From positions 682,001-746,000 of the forward strand of contig NZ_JACHFM010000002.1 of assembly GCF_014201905.1 (NCBI RefSeq): DNA of 64,000 bases, in the 5' to 3' direction. The position numbers were made by a program, and so were the translations under genes. Below, one piece after another: positions 34,418 to 44,526 of this stretch. Each line of letters begins with the position of its first letter. Position 1 is the first letter of the stretch. Under the pieces are notes generated by a model. That model had not been told where the DNA came from and made no database searches. It worked only from the letters and a program-made list of their open reading frames with translations. This DNA is from Amaricoccus macauensis (GTDB lineage: Bacteria > Pseudomonadota > Alphaproteobacteria > Rhodobacterales > Rhodobacteraceae).

Positions 34418-35644
34418 ATGCCTCGCCTTGTGATGAAATTCGGCGGCACGTCCGTCGCCGACCTCGACCGTATCCGCAACGCGGCGACTCGGGTGAAACG
34501 CGAGGTCGACCGCGGCTTCGATGTCGCGGTGGTGGTTTCGGCGATGGCGGGCAAGACCAACGAGCTCGTTGGCTGGGTCCGCCAGACGTCGCTGCTCTAC
34601 GATGCGCGCGAGTATGATGCCGTGGTCTCCTCCGGTGAGAACGTCACCGCCGGGCTGATGGCGCTCACCTTGCAGGAAATGGGCGTGCCGGCGCGAAGCT
34701 GGCAGGGCTGGCAGGTGCCGCTGCGCACCAACGCGAGCCACGGCTCGGCGCGCATCGTCTCGATCGACACCGAGGCGCTCGAGAAGAAGTTCGGCGAGGG
34801 GCTCCACGCGGTGATCGCGGGCTTCCAGGGCCTGAGCCCGGAGGGGCGCATCACCACGCTCGGTCGTGGCGGTTCGGATACGTCGGCGGTTGCCTTCGCC
34901 GCGGCCCTCGGGGCGGAGCGGTGCGACATCTACACCGACGTCGATGGGGTCTACACCACCGACCCCCGGATCACCCGCAAGGCGCGCAAGCTTGAGCGGA
35001 TCGCCTACGAGGAGATGCTCGAACTCGCCTCGCTCGGCGCCAAGGTGCTGCAGACCCGTTCGGTCGAGCTCGCCATGCGCTACAAGGTCAAGCTGCAGGT
35101 GCTGTCGAGTTTCTCGGACGTGCCCGGAACCATCGTCTGCGACGAGGAGGAGATCATGGAATCGCGTGTGGTCAGCGGCATCGCCCATTCCCGTGACGAG
35201 GCCAAGGTAACGGTGATCGGCGTTCCCGACCGCCCGGGCATCGCCGCCGCGCTGTTCGGCGCGCTGGCCGAGGGCGGTGTCAACGTCGACATGATCGTGC
35301 AGAACATCAGCGCGGACGGTCGCACCGACATGACCTTCTCCTGCCCGGTCGACGAGGTTCCGCGCGCGAGGGTGGCCATCGACGCGGCGAAAGCTTCGGG
35401 CGCGCTCGATTTCACCGGGCTCGACGTGGATGAGGACGTCTCGAAGGTGTCGATCGTCGGCATCGGGATGCGCAGCCAGACCGGCGTGGCGCACCGGATG
35501 TTCCAGGCGCTGGCCCGCGACGGCGTTAACATCAAGGTCATCACCACGTCCGAGATCAAGGTGTCGGTGCTCATCGACCGCAAATATCTGGAACTCGCGG
35601 TGCAGGCGCTCCATGATGCATTCGAGCTGGAAAAGATCAGCTGA
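34418..35644 (+). CDS. lysC: aspartate kinase LysC
   Basis: Catalyses the first step toward lysine, threonine, methionine and diaminopimelate. Seen blocks are MPRLVMKFGGTSVADLDRI, VVVSAMAGKTNELV, ITTLGRGGSDTSAVAFAAAL, DIYTDVDGVYTTDPR and KVLQTRSVELAMRYKV. Two ACT regulatory domains close the protein (VTVIGVPDRPGIAAALFGAL, VSIVGIGMRSQTGVAHRMFQAL). The 408 residues fit the single-function LysC. ATG 34418 gives the conserved N-terminus. It is followed 21 bases later by ptsP, an arrangement common in related alphaproteobacteria. Confidence 0.97.
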   Translation: MPRLVMKFGGTSVADLDRIRNAATRVKREVDRGFDVAVVVSAMAGKTNELVGWVRQTSLLYDAREYDAVVSSGENVTAGLMALTLQEMGVPARSWQGWQVPLRTNASHGSARIVSIDTEALEKKFGEGLHAVIAGFQGLSPEGRITTLGRGGSDTSAVAFAAALGAERCDIYTDVDGVYTTDPRITRKARKLERIAYEEMLELASLGAKVLQTRSVELAMRYKVKLQVLSSFSDVPGTIVCDEEEIMESRVVSGIAHSRDEAKVTVIGVPDRPGIAAALFGALAEGGVNVDMIVQNISADGRTDMTFSCPVDEVPRARVAIDAAKASGALDFTGLDVDEDVSKVSIVGIGMRSQTGVAHRMFQALARDGVNIKVITTSEIKVSVLIDRKYLELAVQALHDAFELEKIS

Positions 35645-35665
35645 TCTCGGCAGGCCCGGATCACG

Positions 35666-37918
35666 ATGACATACGCGAAGGCGGTTGACAGCCGCGTGCT
35701 TCTGACCCGTTTGCGCGCCACGCTGGCTGAATCCGGCGATGGCCAGGAACGGCTCGACCGCATCGTGCGCCTCGTCGCAGACGGGCTGGCGACCGAGGTC
35801 TGTTCGGTCTACCTCCGCCGGGACGACATTCTGGAGCTCAGCTCGACCGAGGGTCTGAACCCCGGATCGGTCCACACCTCGCGGCTGCGGGTGGGGCAGG
35901 GGCTCGTCGGGGTCATCGCCGAGACGGCGGAGCCGATCAACACCCGCGACGCCTCGCGCACCCGCGGATTCCGCTACCTGCCGGAGACCGGCGAGGAGAT
36001 CTTCTCCAGCTTCCTCGGCGTGCCGATCCAGCGGCTCGGCGAGGTGCTCGGCGTCCTCGTCATCCAGAATCGCGAGCCGCGGGAATACAGCGACGACGAG
36101 GTCTACGCGCTTGAGGTCGTCGCGATGGTCATCGCCGAGATGGCCGAGCTCGGCGCCTTCGTCGGCCCCGGGCCGATGGAGGGCGCGCGGCCGCACCGCC
36201 TGCCGTTCTTCGTGCGCGGGCTCGTGGGACAGGAAGGCGTCGCCGAGGGCACGGTGGTGCTGCACGATCCACAGATCATCATCTCCGACCCGATCAGCGA
36301 CAACCCGGACCGGGAGCGGTTGCGGCTTCACTCCGGGATCGAGGCGCTGCGGGCCGAGGTCGACGAGATGCTCGCGGCCGACTACCTCACCGCGACCGGC
36401 GACCACCGCGACGTGCTGAACGCCTATCGGATGTTCGCCTACGACAAGGGCTGGGTGCGGCGGATGGAGGCCTCGATCGACACCGGCCTCGCCGCCGAGG
36501 TCGCGGTCGAAAAGGAACAGTCGGCGACCCGGGGGCGCATGTCCCGCTCGTCCGATCCCTACCTGCGCGAGCGCCTGCACGATCTCGACGACCTGTCGAA
36601 CCGGCTGCTGCGGCTGCTCTCGGGCGACCAGAGAAACGGCCACGAGTTGCCCGACGACGCAATCCTCGTGGCGCGCAACATCGGACCGGGCGAACTCCTC
36701 GACTACGGCCGCAGCTTGCGCGGAGTCGTGCTCGAAGAGGGCTCTGTCGGCAGCCATGCCGCGATCGTTGCCCGCGCGCTGGCGATCCCGCTCGTCATCC
36801 ACGCGTCGCGCATCACCCGAGAGGCGATGCCCGGCGACAAGATCCTCGTCGACGGTGATCAGGGTGCGGTCCACCTGCGTCCGGAGGAGACCGTCGCCAA
36901 GGCCTTCCGCGAGAAGGTCGACATGCTGGCCGAGGCGCAGACCGCCTATGCCGCGCTGCGCGACAAACCCGCCACCACCCGCGACGGCACGACCCTTTCG
37001 CTCTACATGAATGCCGGGCTGATGGCCGACCTGCCGAGCCTGCCGAAGTGCGGCGCGACCGGGGTCGGCCTCTTCCGCACCGAGCTCCAGTTCCTGATCC
37101 GCACCACGGTGCCGAAACGGACCGAGCTCGCGGCGCTCTACTCGCGGATCCTCGACGCCGCGCACGAGCGGCCGGTGGTCTTCCGCACCCTCGACATCGG
37201 TTCGGACAAGGTCGTGCCCTACATGAAGCGCACCGACGAGCCGAACCCTGCCCTCGGCTGGCGGGCGATCCGCGTCGGGCTCGATCGTCCCGGGATGCTG
37301 CGCATGCAGATCCAGGCGTTGATCCGTGGTGCGAAGGGACGTGCGCTCAGCATCATGTTCCCGTTCGTCGCGGAGGCCCGGGAGTTTCATGCCGCACGGG
37401 AGGTGATGGAACGCGAACTCGTGCGCGAGCGCCAGCTCGGCAACGCGATACCGGCCTCCCTGAAGGTCGGCGCGATGCTTGAGACCCCGAGCCTTGCCTA
37501 TGCGCCCGATTCCTTCTTCGAGCAGGTGGATTTCCTGTCGATCGGCGGCAACGATCTGAAGCAGTTCTTTTTCGCGGCCGACCGGGAAAACGAGCTCGTT
37601 CGCCGACGCTACGACATGCTGTCCTCGAGCTTTCTCGATTTCATCGAACACATCGTCGGCCGCTGTTCCAGGCACGGCACGTCGCTGTCCTTCTGCGGCG
37701 AGGACGCCGGGCGGCCGATCGAGGCGCTTGCGCTCGCCGCGATCGGTCTGCGCAGCCTCTCCATGCGGCCGGCGTCAATCGGTCCGGTGAAGGCGCTCCT
37801 GCGTCAGTCCGACCTCGTCAGCGCCCGCGCCACCATCGACGCGGCCCGCCGCGAGGGCGTGCCGAGCGTGCGGCCGGCGCTCGAGGCATGGTTGCAGAGA
37901 TCCGGGATTCCCCACTGA
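35666..37918 (+). CDS. ptsP: PTS-Ntr enzyme I (PtsP), PEP-protein phosphotransferase
   Basis: A 750-residue protein with an N-terminal GAF domain (about 15-165; DRIVRLVADGLATEVCSVYL, GLVGVIAETAEPINTRDA). The enzyme I domains follow. The phospho-histidine lies in EEGSVGSHAAIVARALAIP. The PEP-binding barrel shows GVGLFRTELQFL, RTLDIGSDKVVPY, LGWRAIRVGLDRP, MFPFVAEAREF, GAMLETPSLAY and SIGGNDLKQFFFAADREN. It phosphorylates NPr to start the nitrogen PTS chain. Its NPr and EIIA-Ntr partners are outside the window. Confidence 0.96.
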   Translation: MTYAKAVDSRVLLTRLRATLAESGDGQERLDRIVRLVADGLATEVCSVYLRRDDILELSSTEGLNPGSVHTSRLRVGQGLVGVIAETAEPINTRDASRTRGFRYLPETGEEIFSSFLGVPIQRLGEVLGVLVIQNREPREYSDDEVYALEVVAMVIAEMAELGAFVGPGPMEGARPHRLPFFVRGLVGQEGVAEGTVVLHDPQIIISDPISDNPDRERLRLHSGIEALRAEVDEMLAADYLTATGDHRDVLNAYRMFAYDKGWVRRMEASIDTGLAAEVAVEKEQSATRGRMSRSSDPYLRERLHDLDDLSNRLLRLLSGDQRNGHELPDDAILVARNIGPGELLDYGRSLRGVVLEEGSVGSHAAIVARALAIPLVIHASRITREAMPGDKILVDGDQGAVHLRPEETVAKAFREKVDMLAEAQTAYAALRDKPATTRDGTTLSLYMNAGLMADLPSLPKCGATGVGLFRTELQFLIRTTVPKRTELAALYSRILDAAHERPVVFRTLDIGSDKVVPYMKRTDEPNPALGWRAIRVGLDRPGMLRMQIQALIRGAKGRALSIMFPFVAEAREFHAAREVMERELVRERQLGNAIPASLKVGAMLETPSLAYAPDSFFEQVDFLSIGGNDLKQFFFAADRENELVRRRYDMLSSSFLDFIEHIVGRCSRHGTSLSFCGEDAGRPIEALALAAIGLRSLSMRPASIGPVKALLRQSDLVSARATIDAARREGVPSVRPALEAWLQRSGIPH

Positions 37919-37979
37919 TCCCCCAAACCCGCACGACCGGGCATTTCCCATCAACCGTCAATTTCATGGAGACTGGCCA

Positions 37980-38333
37980 ATGATTTATGCAATTACATTG
38001 CTGTTTCTCTGTCAGCTCGCAGGCGAAGTGATCGTCCAGGCGATCGGCATCACCTTTCCAGGGCCGGTTCTGGGAATGGGGCTGCTGTTTCTGGTTCTCT
38101 TTCTCAGGAGGGGATCGACCGAGGCGTTCGACGGGGTGGCGGACACACTCCTGAAGAACCTGTCGTTGCTCTTCGTGCCGGCCGCGGTCGGCGTGGTGCA
38201 GCAGATCGATCTCATCCAGGAGAACTGGCTTGCGATCTCGGCCGCGCTCATCGTCTCCACCGTGCTGACGCTCATCGTCACGGTCTATGTCTTCCGCTTC
38301 GTGGCGCAGTGGACGCGGGGGACCGAGGCATGA
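37980..38333 (+). CDS. lrgA: LrgA/CidA family membrane protein
   Basis: A 117-residue protein with four hydrophobic helices. Family blocks are LLFLCQLAGEVIVQAIGITFPGPVLGMGLLFL, LLKNLSLLFVPAAVGVVQ and the C-terminal ALIVSTVLTLIVTVYVFRFVAQ. It is holin-like and linked in other bacteria to murein hydrolase control or to pyruvate/glycolate export. It is coupled to lrgB by ATGA overlap, the usual pairing. Confidence 0.93.
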   Translation: MIYAITLLFLCQLAGEVIVQAIGITFPGPVLGMGLLFLVLFLRRGSTEAFDGVADTLLKNLSLLFVPAAVGVVQQIDLIQENWLAISAALIVSTVLTLIVTVYVFRFVAQWTRGTEA

Positions 38334-39052
38334 CGAATACCCCTGACGTCTATCGGATCTGGGTCTATCTCTATCAGACGCCGCTGCTGTGGCTGAGCGC
38401 GACGCTCATCGCCTACGCGATCGGTGACGCGATCAGCCAGGCCCTGCGCCGTCATCCGGTGGCAAACCCGGTGGTGATCGCCGCGGGGCTCCTGATCCTG
38501 CTCCTCGGCCTGACCGGCACGCCCTATCAGGTCTACTTCGAGGGCGCGCAGTTCGTGCACTTCCTGCTCGGCCCGGCCACCGTCGCGCTCGGCCTGCCGC
38601 TCTGGCGCAATCGCAAGGCCGTGCGGCGCGACCTGCTGCCGATGTGTGCCGCGCTGATTGCCGGATCGCTGACCGCGATCATTTCCGCGGTGGGGATCGC
38701 ATGGATCTTTGGCGCGCCGGGGGAAATCCTCGCCTCGCTCGCGCCGAAATCCGTCACCGCGCCGATTGCCATGGCGTTGACGCAGGTGCTTGGCGGCATT
38801 CCGGCGCTGGCCGCCGTTCTCGTGGTCCTGACCGGGATCGTCGGATCGGTGATCGTCACGCCGCTGATGAACGCGTTGCGGATCCGGGACTACGCGGCGC
38901 GCGGCTTTGCCGTCGGGGTCGCGAGCCACGGCATCGGCACCGCGCGCGCCTTTCAGGTGAGCGAGGAGGCCGGCACCTTCGCCGGCATCGCCATGGGCCT
39001 GAACGGCGCGCTCACGTCACTGGTGTTCCTGGTGCTGCCGCTCTTCCTCTGA
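38330..39052 (+). CDS. lrgB: LrgB family membrane protein
   Basis: A 240-residue polytopic membrane protein with seven or so helices. LrgB marks are GPATVALGLPLWRNRKAVRRDLLPM, LAPKSVTAPIAMALTQVLGG, LVVLTGIVGSVIV and GFAVGVASHGIGTARAFQVSEEAGTFAGIAMGLNGALTSLV. It works with LrgA; a glycolate/pyruvate exporter role has been shown for plastid and bacterial homologs. The ATG at 38330 lies in the lrgA stop. Confidence 0.95.
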   Translation: MTNTPDVYRIWVYLYQTPLLWLSATLIAYAIGDAISQALRRHPVANPVVIAAGLLILLLGLTGTPYQVYFEGAQFVHFLLGPATVALGLPLWRNRKAVRRDLLPMCAALIAGSLTAIISAVGIAWIFGAPGEILASLAPKSVTAPIAMALTQVLGGIPALAAVLVVLTGIVGSVIVTPLMNALRIRDYAARGFAVGVASHGIGTARAFQVSEEAGTFAGIAMGLNGALTSLVFLVLPLFL

Positions 39053-39055
39053 GCG

Positions 39056-40180
39056 TCAGCGGCCGCGTGTCAGTGCCGGCAGGAGCCGGCGGAGCGACCC
39101 GGGGCGATACCCCGGGTCCGCGTGCCAGCGCCGGACCGCCGCCTCGGCAAGCTCGGCGAGCCGTGAGGGGCCGGTCCGGTCGTGGGTGTCGAGCGCAAGC
39201 AGGCGCCCGAGGATCGAGGGTCGCGGCCGGGCTCTGAGGGGTCCGAAGGGGTTGCGCGCCTGTCGCCAGTCGGTGAGCGCGGCCTGGTCGAGGGCAAGCC
39301 CCGCTGCCGCCGCGCCCTCGGCGATCCAGACCAGCGCGTCGTCGGAAAGCTCGGTCACCGGCCCGCCGCCACCGACCGAAGCATGGTCACCCGGAAACCA
39401 GCGCTGCGCATAGGCGAGCCGGCCGGCACCGAGGTTCAGGGCACGAATGTTCGCCCAGAGCGTCGGCGGAAAGGTCCGCCGGCGCTCGTCGATCGCAACG
39501 GCGTGGCGCGCGGCCCGCACCAGCCGCGAGAGTGAGGTGTCGTGGAACGCGAGTCCGCGGTTCAGCCGCGCGGCGAGTGTGAAGTGGCTCGGAATGCCGA
39601 GTGCGCCGACCGTATCCCAGACCCCGAGATAGGCAATGGCAAGCGGCACACCGGGGGTGAGACCGGACGCGACACGCCGGTCGGCTTCGCGCGGGCTCGT
39701 CGTTACATGGGCGGAGAGCCGGGCGCGAAACGCCATCGCCGCCTGCCCGTCGGCGCCGCCGATTGCCATTCTCCGACGATAGAGCCCGATGGCGTCGGGG
39801 ATCGCGGGCGCGTTCCGGCGCTCGAGGATGCCGGATGTCCGCAACAATCCGGCGAGCGAGCGGGCCATGAAGGCGCCGCGCGAGAAGCCGAGCAGGTGGA
39901 TCTCGTCCCCGGGCGCGTAAGTGAGTACGAGAAAGCGATAGGCCTCTTCCAGCGTCGTCATCAGTCCGAGCCCAAGCGTGCCGCCAAGCACCCGGTCGAC
40001 GCCCTGCGCGAGGTAGCCGGTGCCGCGGCCGCTGCCCACGCCGTCAAGGTGGCAGGTGATCTGCGACACGCCGCCGGGACCAACCGGCAGCACGGCACGG
40101 GCGAGTTTCGCGACGTTGGTCGGAAAGGCTGCGTCGAGCCGGTTCCAGGTGCCGTCGCAGGCGATGACGATGCGTTTCAT
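39056..40180 (-). CDS. DUF2235 alpha/beta-hydrolase domain protein
   Basis: A 374-residue protein with the DUF2235 pattern: MKRIVIACDGTWNRLD at the N-terminus, TCHLDGVGSGRGTG, and the nucleophile elbow LLGFSRGAFMARSLAG (GxSxG), then YLGVWDTVGALGIPSHF and FHDTSLSRLVRAARHAVAIDERRRTFPPTLW. The domain is shared with Tle1-type type VI lipase effectors but is also widespread as single housekeeping proteins. No VgrG, adaptor or immunity gene is adjacent, so a toxin role is not supported. ATG 40180 is preferred over the upstream in-frame start at 40210, which lies at the G-tract. Confidence 0.88.
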   Translation of the reverse strand: MKRIVIACDGTWNRLDAAFPTNVAKLARAVLPVGPGGVSQITCHLDGVGSGRGTGYLAQGVDRVLGGTLGLGLMTTLEEAYRFLVLTYAPGDEIHLLGFSRGAFMARSLAGLLRTSGILERRNAPAIPDAIGLYRRRMAIGGADGQAAMAFRARLSAHVTTSPREADRRVASGLTPGVPLAIAYLGVWDTVGALGIPSHFTLAARLNRGLAFHDTSLSRLVRAARHAVAIDERRRTFPPTLWANIRALNLGAGRLAYAQRWFPGDHASVGGGGPVTELSDDALVWIAEGAAAAGLALDQAALTDWRQARNPFGPLRARPRPSILGRLLALDTHDRTGPSRLAELAEAAVRRWHADPGYRPGSLRRLLPALTRGR

Positions 40181-40210
40181 GGTGCGCTTTCGGTCTGGGG
40201 GACCGCGCAC

Positions 40211-40221
40211 GGGGGGGGGGG
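40211..40221 (+). repeat. homopolymeric G tract
   Basis: Eleven consecutive G residues, 31 bases upstream of the DUF2235 start codon (a C-tract on its strand). Tracts this long are prone to slipped-strand length change. Confidence 0.9.
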
Positions 40222-40270
40222 AGGGCTGCTCCGAGGGCGCGATCGGGATTGTCGCGGAAACTCGGGGTGT

Positions 40271-40292
40271 GCTTCCCGGAAGGCCGGGAAGC
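40271..40292 (-). terminator. hairpin terminator after the fdh-sel operon
   Basis: GCTTCCCGG and CCGGGAAGC form a perfect 9-bp stem with an AAGG loop, 21 bases downstream of the selB stop on the minus strand. No U-run follows. It fits the end of the long formate dehydrogenase/selenocysteine operon. Confidence 0.55.
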
Positions 40293-40312
40293 GGGACGGT
40301 ACGGCGAAAGCC

Positions 40313-42247
40313 TTAAGCCGGTGTGATCACAGCGACGGATTCCGCCGGGTCGAACAGGTCGATCCGACGCGGATTGATCCGTCTGAGGTCACCCTTGCGC
40401 AGGGTGACGCCGTGGCGGTCGAAGAAGTCAAGGATCTGGATCGCCACCTTGCGCCCGTTCTGCATCCGGTCGCGAAAGCGCGCGGCGACAAACCAGCCAT
40501 CGGCGGTCTCTTCCGCTGCCTCAGCGGCGAGGCGGACCATCTCGGCGGTGGTCGTGCGCAGGAAGAAGTGATCGTGCGCGATCTCGTCGACCCGTCCCGC
40601 GCGGGCGCAGAGCTTCAGGACGCGGCGCACCTCGCCCTCGGGCGTCCCTGTCTCGGTCGCGAAGTCGCGCACCCGGGGCGGGCGGAAGCGTGCGTCGCCG
40701 CCAAGCTCCGGCGCGATGTCCTGCCAAAGCGCCTCGTCCACCGCTGAAAGCCGTGCCACATGCTCGGGCAGCCGGACAAAGGCGCCTTCGAGCACCAGCC
40801 GGCCGGCCTCCGCCTCCTGACGCAGGAACGCGGGAAAGATCCCGCCGGGCAGCCTCGGCTCCAGCGCAAGCCGCAGCCTCTCGCGGCCAAGGCCCTGCAA
40901 CTCGGGGTTCGTCTCGTGAAACCCGGCGAGCCGCTCGGTCAGCGACTGGCGCAAGGCGGCGAGGGTGGCCGGCGCGAGCACCACCTGACCGATCCGCTCG
41001 GTGCCGGCCGCCGCCCGGGTTGCCTCCGCCTCCGGGAGCGCGCGGTCCCGGATGAAGTCGGGCAGGATCACGAAATGCGGCGGCGCGGCCAGCAGACGCG
41101 TCAACGCCTCGCGTGGGTCCGGCGTTTTGGCGGCAGCGAGGTGGGCCAGCCGCTCGGGCGTGCGACGCCGGCGCTGCGGCCCGCGCAGGTCGAGAAACCG
41201 CCCGCCGCCGATGGTGCGGGTCGCGGAAGCGTCGCGCAGCACGAAGCGGTCGGGCACCGCAGCGGCAATCGGCCGGGCGAGCACCAGTTGCACCGGACCA
41301 GCCGCCCCCGGCTCGATCGGTGCGCCGAGCGGTACCACGCGGGCGGAAATCCCCACGGAGCCGGTGTGGAGATGCACCGGCGCCGAGTCCGCGAGCGGCC
41401 GCGGCTCGCTCGCCAGCAGCCGGAGTTCCGCGTCGATGCGATCGGTGGGCGCGTGCAGCGCCGGGGCGATCACCATGTCTCCCCGCGAGATCGCCGCCCG
41501 CCCGATCCGCTCACCCGCAAGGCCGAGCGCGCATCGCTCGCCCGCCCGGCCGTACTCGACGACGCGGTTCTGCGCGTGGATCGAGCGCACCCGCGCGGGC
41601 AGGCCGGTGGGGCTCAGGAGCACCTCATCGCCGATCGAGACACGGCCAGCGAGCACCGTGCCGGTGACGATGGTCCCGGCACCGGTCAGCGTGAAGGCTC
41701 GGTCCACCGGCAGCCGCAGCGGCCCGTCGTCGCTGCGCAGCGCGATGCCGCGCTCCGCCGCCGCGAGACATGCGCCGAGCGCGCCAAGGCCCTCGCCCGT
41801 CACCGTCGAGACCGGCAGCACGGGCGCGTCCGCCAGTGCCGTACCGGCCAGCGTCTGGTGGATGTCGGCGGTGACCGCCGCGCGCCTGTCCTTGTCGGCG
41901 AGATCGGCCTTGGTGAGCGCAACCGCGCCGCGCGCGATGCCGAGAAGATCGAGGATCGCCAGATGCTCGCGGGTCTGCGGCATCACTCCGTCGTCAGCCG
42001 CGACCACGATCAGCGCGAAGTCGATGCCGCCGGCGCCCGCGAGCATGGTGTGGATCAGTCGCTCATGCCCGGGCACGTCCACGAAACCGGTGACGCCGCC
42101 GGCCCCGAGGTCGGTATAGGCGAAACCGAGCTCGATGGTGATGCCGCGCGCCTTCTCCTCCTTCAGCCGGTCGGCATCGACCCCGGTCAGCGCCCGCACC
42201 AGCGCGGTCTTGCCGTGGTCGATATGACCGGCCGTGCCGACGATCAT
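40313..42247 (-). CDS. selB: selenocysteine-specific elongation factor SelB
   Basis: A 644-residue GTPase that carries Sec-tRNA to UGA codons by binding the SECIS hairpin. The GTPase part shows [22 protein letters not shown] (P loop), [25 protein letters not shown] and [10 protein letters not shown]. Domains II/III follow, and C-terminal winged helices (for example [55 protein letters not shown]) bind the mRNA. ATG 42247 overlaps the selA stop as ATGA. It is the last gene of the fdh operon, consistent with its only local client being FdhA. Confidence 0.96.
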   Translation of the reverse strand: MIVGTAGHIDHGKTALVRALTGVDADRLKEEKARGITIELGFAYTDLGAGGVTGFVDVPGHERLIHTMLAGAGGIDFALIVVAADDGVMPQTREHLAILDLLGIARGAVALTKADLADKDRRAAVTADIHQTLAGTALADAPVLPVSTVTGEGLGALGACLAAAERGIALRSDDGPLRLPVDRAFTLTGAGTIVTGTVLAGRVSIGDEVLLSPTGLPARVRSIHAQNRVVEYGRAGERCALGLAGERIGRAAISRGDMVIAPALHAPTDRIDAELRLLASEPRPLADSAPVHLHTGSVGISARVVPLGAPIEPGAAGPVQLVLARPIAAAVPDRFVLRDASATRTIGGGRFLDLRGPQRRRRTPERLAHLAAAKTPDPREALTRLLAAPPHFVILPDFIRDRALPEAEATRAAAGTERIGQVVLAPATLAALRQSLTERLAGFHETNPELQGLGRERLRLALEPRLPGGIFPAFLRQEAEAGRLVLEGAFVRLPEHVARLSAVDEALWQDIAPELGGDARFRPPRVRDFATETGTPEGEVRRVLKLCARAGRVDEIAHDHFFLRTTTAEMVRLAAEAAEETADGWFVAARFRDRMQNGRKVAIQILDFFDRHGVTLRKGDLRRINPRRIDLFDPAESVAVITPA

Positions 42248-43563
42248 TCCAGCGCCGCCAGCAGGCCTTCCGGGTCGGTGAGGCATCGCAGGTCAAGCAG
42301 CATCGCACCATCGCGGATCCGGCCGAGCACCGGGCGGGGCAGGGCGCGCAACCGCGCCGCCAGCGCCTCCGGGTCACCACCCCCGAGCCTGAGGCCCGCG
42401 CTCGGCAGCGACTCGACCGGCAGCGCGCCGGAGCCCACCTGACTGGCGCAGTCCACCACCTCGACCGGCACCCCGAGCCGCCCGGCGACGCCGGGCGCGA
42501 GCCGCTCCGCCAGCGCGCGGATCTCGGCGTGCGGCCGCCCGAGCAGGCGCAGCGTCGGCATCCGCTCGGCCAGCCGGTCCGGGTCGCGGTAGAGCCGCAG
42601 CGTCGCCTCCAGTGCCGCGATGCGGATCTTGTCGAGCCGGAGCGCGCGCTTCAGCGGGTTGCGGTTGATCGCCGCGATCAGGTCGGCACGCCCGACGATG
42701 AACCCGGCCTGCGGCCCGCCGAGCAGCTTGTCGCCGGAAAACGTCACCAGATCGGCCGCCGCGGCCGCCTCGCGAACCGTCGGCTCACCGGGGATGCCAA
42801 AAGCGCTGAGATCGATCAGCGTCCCCGAACCGAGATCGTTCATCAGCGGGATTTCCAGATGGCGGCCGATGGCGGCAAGCTGGTCGGGCGACACCTCGGC
42901 GGTGAACCCCTCGATGCGGTAGTTCGACGGGTGGACCTTCAGCAGCAGCGCGGTCTCCGGCCCGATCGCCGCCTGATAGTCGCGGGCGTGGGTGCGGTTC
43001 GTGGTGCCGACCTCGCGCAGCCGCACGCCGGCCCGCTCCATGATGTCGGGCATCCGGAACGCGCCGCCGATCTCGATCAGCTCTCCGCGCGACACGATCG
43101 CCTCGCGACCCTCCGCGAGCGTGTTGAGCGCGATCAGCACAGCGGCGGCGTTGTTGTTGACGACGGTGGCGTCTTCCGCGCCGGTCAGCTCGCGCAGGAG
43201 GCTGCGCAGGTGGTTGTCCCGCTCGCCCCGGCGCCCGGCTTCAAGGTCGAGCTCCAGCGCCACGGGCTCGCGCATTGCCGCCACCGCGGCCTCGATCGCC
43301 GCCTCTGCGAGCAGCGCCCGGCCCAGATTGGTGTGCAGCACCGTGCCGGTCAGGTTGAAGACCGGCCGGAGCGTCGAGGGCACGTCGAGCCGGGCGGCAA
43401 GCGCCGCGGCCAGGCCGCCCGGCGGCATCGCCCCGGCGCGGATATCGTCGAGCAACGCGCGCAGCGCCTCGGTCACCGGAACCCGGCCGTGCCGTTCCAC
43501 GAGGGCCGCGCCCTCCGGCGAACGGAGCACCCGGTCGACCGAAGGCAGGGAACGCTTGTCCAT
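42244..43563 (-). CDS. selA: L-seryl-tRNA(Sec) selenium transferase SelA
   Basis: A 439-residue PLP enzyme that converts Ser-tRNA(Sec) to Sec-tRNA(Sec). Visible blocks are [98 protein letters not shown] and the PLP lysine in [14 protein letters not shown]. Length is typical. It starts 2 bases after the fdhE stop and overlaps selB, so fdhE-selA-selB are tightly coupled. Confidence 0.97.
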   Translation of the reverse strand: MDKRSLPSVDRVLRSPEGAALVERHGRVPVTEALRALLDDIRAGAMPPGGLAAALAARLDVPSTLRPVFNLTGTVLHTNLGRALLAEAAIEAAVAAMREPVALELDLEAGRRGERDNHLRSLLRELTGAEDATVVNNNAAAVLIALNTLAEGREAIVSRGELIEIGGAFRMPDIMERAGVRLREVGTTNRTHARDYQAAIGPETALLLKVHPSNYRIEGFTAEVSPDQLAAIGRHLEIPLMNDLGSGTLIDLSAFGIPGEPTVREAAAAADLVTFSGDKLLGGPQAGFIVGRADLIAAINRNPLKRALRLDKIRIAALEATLRLYRDPDRLAERMPTLRLLGRPHAEIRALAERLAPGVAGRLGVPVEVVDCASQVGSGALPVESLPSAGLRLGGGDPEALAARLRALPRPVLGRIRDGAMLLDLRCLTDPEGLLAALE

Positions 43564-43565
43564 GG

Positions 43566-44468
43566 TCAGACGCCTGTCAGGAACGGATCGAAGCCGGCGC
43601 GCCGCCAGTCGGAGTCGGCCATGAGGATGTCGAGGCCGAGGCTTGCCACATCGTCAGCAATTGGTTCCAGCGCGGTGTCGTGTGTGGCGTAGAGGATTTT
43701 CACCCACGAGCGGCATTCGTCACAGACCTCGGCCTTGATCACCGCATCTTCGCCAGTCGCGCGGTAGCTGATGCCCTTGGTGGTGCCGCAGGCCAGGCAC
43801 TTGATCCGCACTTCGTTCCAGAGCGTGCAGCAGATGCCGCAGGCGGCATAGCGCGCGCCCTCCGCCCGCTTGTCGCCAACGACGATCGAGCTTGCCGGCC
43901 GGCTGCCGCAGCAGGGACAGAGCCCGACCCGCACCGGCCGGAGGTGCTTCGCATCAAGCGTCGCGGCAAGCCGGCTCGCATGGACCTGAACCGCCGCGGC
44001 GGCAAAGAGCGCCGGACCGGCGTCCTCGCCTGCAACCTCCCCGGCCAGCACCTGCGCGAGAATGTCGGTGCGTGCCTCGCGATCGGCGCCCGCGAGCGCC
44101 CGCCGCGCGGCATCCGCCGCGTCAGGCATCGGGACCACCGCCACGCGCTCGAGCAGGCGGTCGAGGATCGCGTCAAGGTCCGGCGCCTCGGCCAGACCCA
44201 TGCGGTCGATCGGCGGCATCGCCCCGGCAATCGCCTGCGCGACGGCATCCTCGGGGAGCGGCTCCACCGGAGCCAGTTCCCGGACCAACACCGCCTGACA
44301 GGCGACGATCTGCGCGAGAAAGCCGAGATAGGGACCAAGCCGCGACCCGTCCGCGAGAAAGCGCAGCCGCTCGGCCCGCCTGTCGAAGACCGCGCCCGGA
44401 TCAGGCAGCATCACGAACGGCGGCTCGGGGATCACTCCGAGCCGGGTCGTCTTCAGGTCATCCGCCAT
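43566..44468 (-). CDS. fdhE: formate dehydrogenase accessory protein FdhE
   Basis: A 300-residue protein of the FdhE family, needed to form active FDH-N/FDH-O. Four CxxC pairs, [34 protein letters not shown] and [12 protein letters not shown], form two rubredoxin-like iron sites. The N-terminal helical region starts [34 protein letters not shown] precedes ATG 44468. It lies between the structural genes and selA in the same operon. Confidence 0.95.
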   Translation of the reverse strand: MADDLKTTRLGVIPEPPFVMLPDPGAVFDRRAERLRFLADGSRLGPYLGFLAQIVACQAVLVRELAPVEPLPEDAVAQAIAGAMPPIDRMGLAEAPDLDAILDRLLERVAVVPMPDAADAARRALAGADREARTDILAQVLAGEVAGEDAGPALFAAAAVQVHASRLAATLDAKHLRPVRVGLCPCCGSRPASSIVVGDKRAEGARYAACGICCTLWNEVRIKCLACGTTKGISYRATGEDAVIKAEVCDECRSWVKILYATHDTALEPIADDVASLGLDILMADSDWRRAGFDPFLTGV

Positions 44469-44526
44469 GCCACCTCCGGGCCGAACCGGCCACCTGCGCG
44501 CCACCCGATCACGTTGCGGGCCGCGA

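Noticed and set aside
34394-37675. A frame of over 1000 codons antisense to lysC and ptsP
   Set aside because: It spans two well-recognised genes and their gap, and has only low-complexity His/Asp/Arg composition.
39056-40180. Type VI secretion lipase effector
   Set aside because: The DUF2235 domain alone does not show this; no VgrG, PAAR, adaptor or immunity gene is adjacent.
40181-40312. A selC tRNA gene in the gap beside selB
   Set aside because: The gap holds a G tract and a terminator-like hairpin, but no tRNA-like arms, no TCA anticodon loop and no CCA end.
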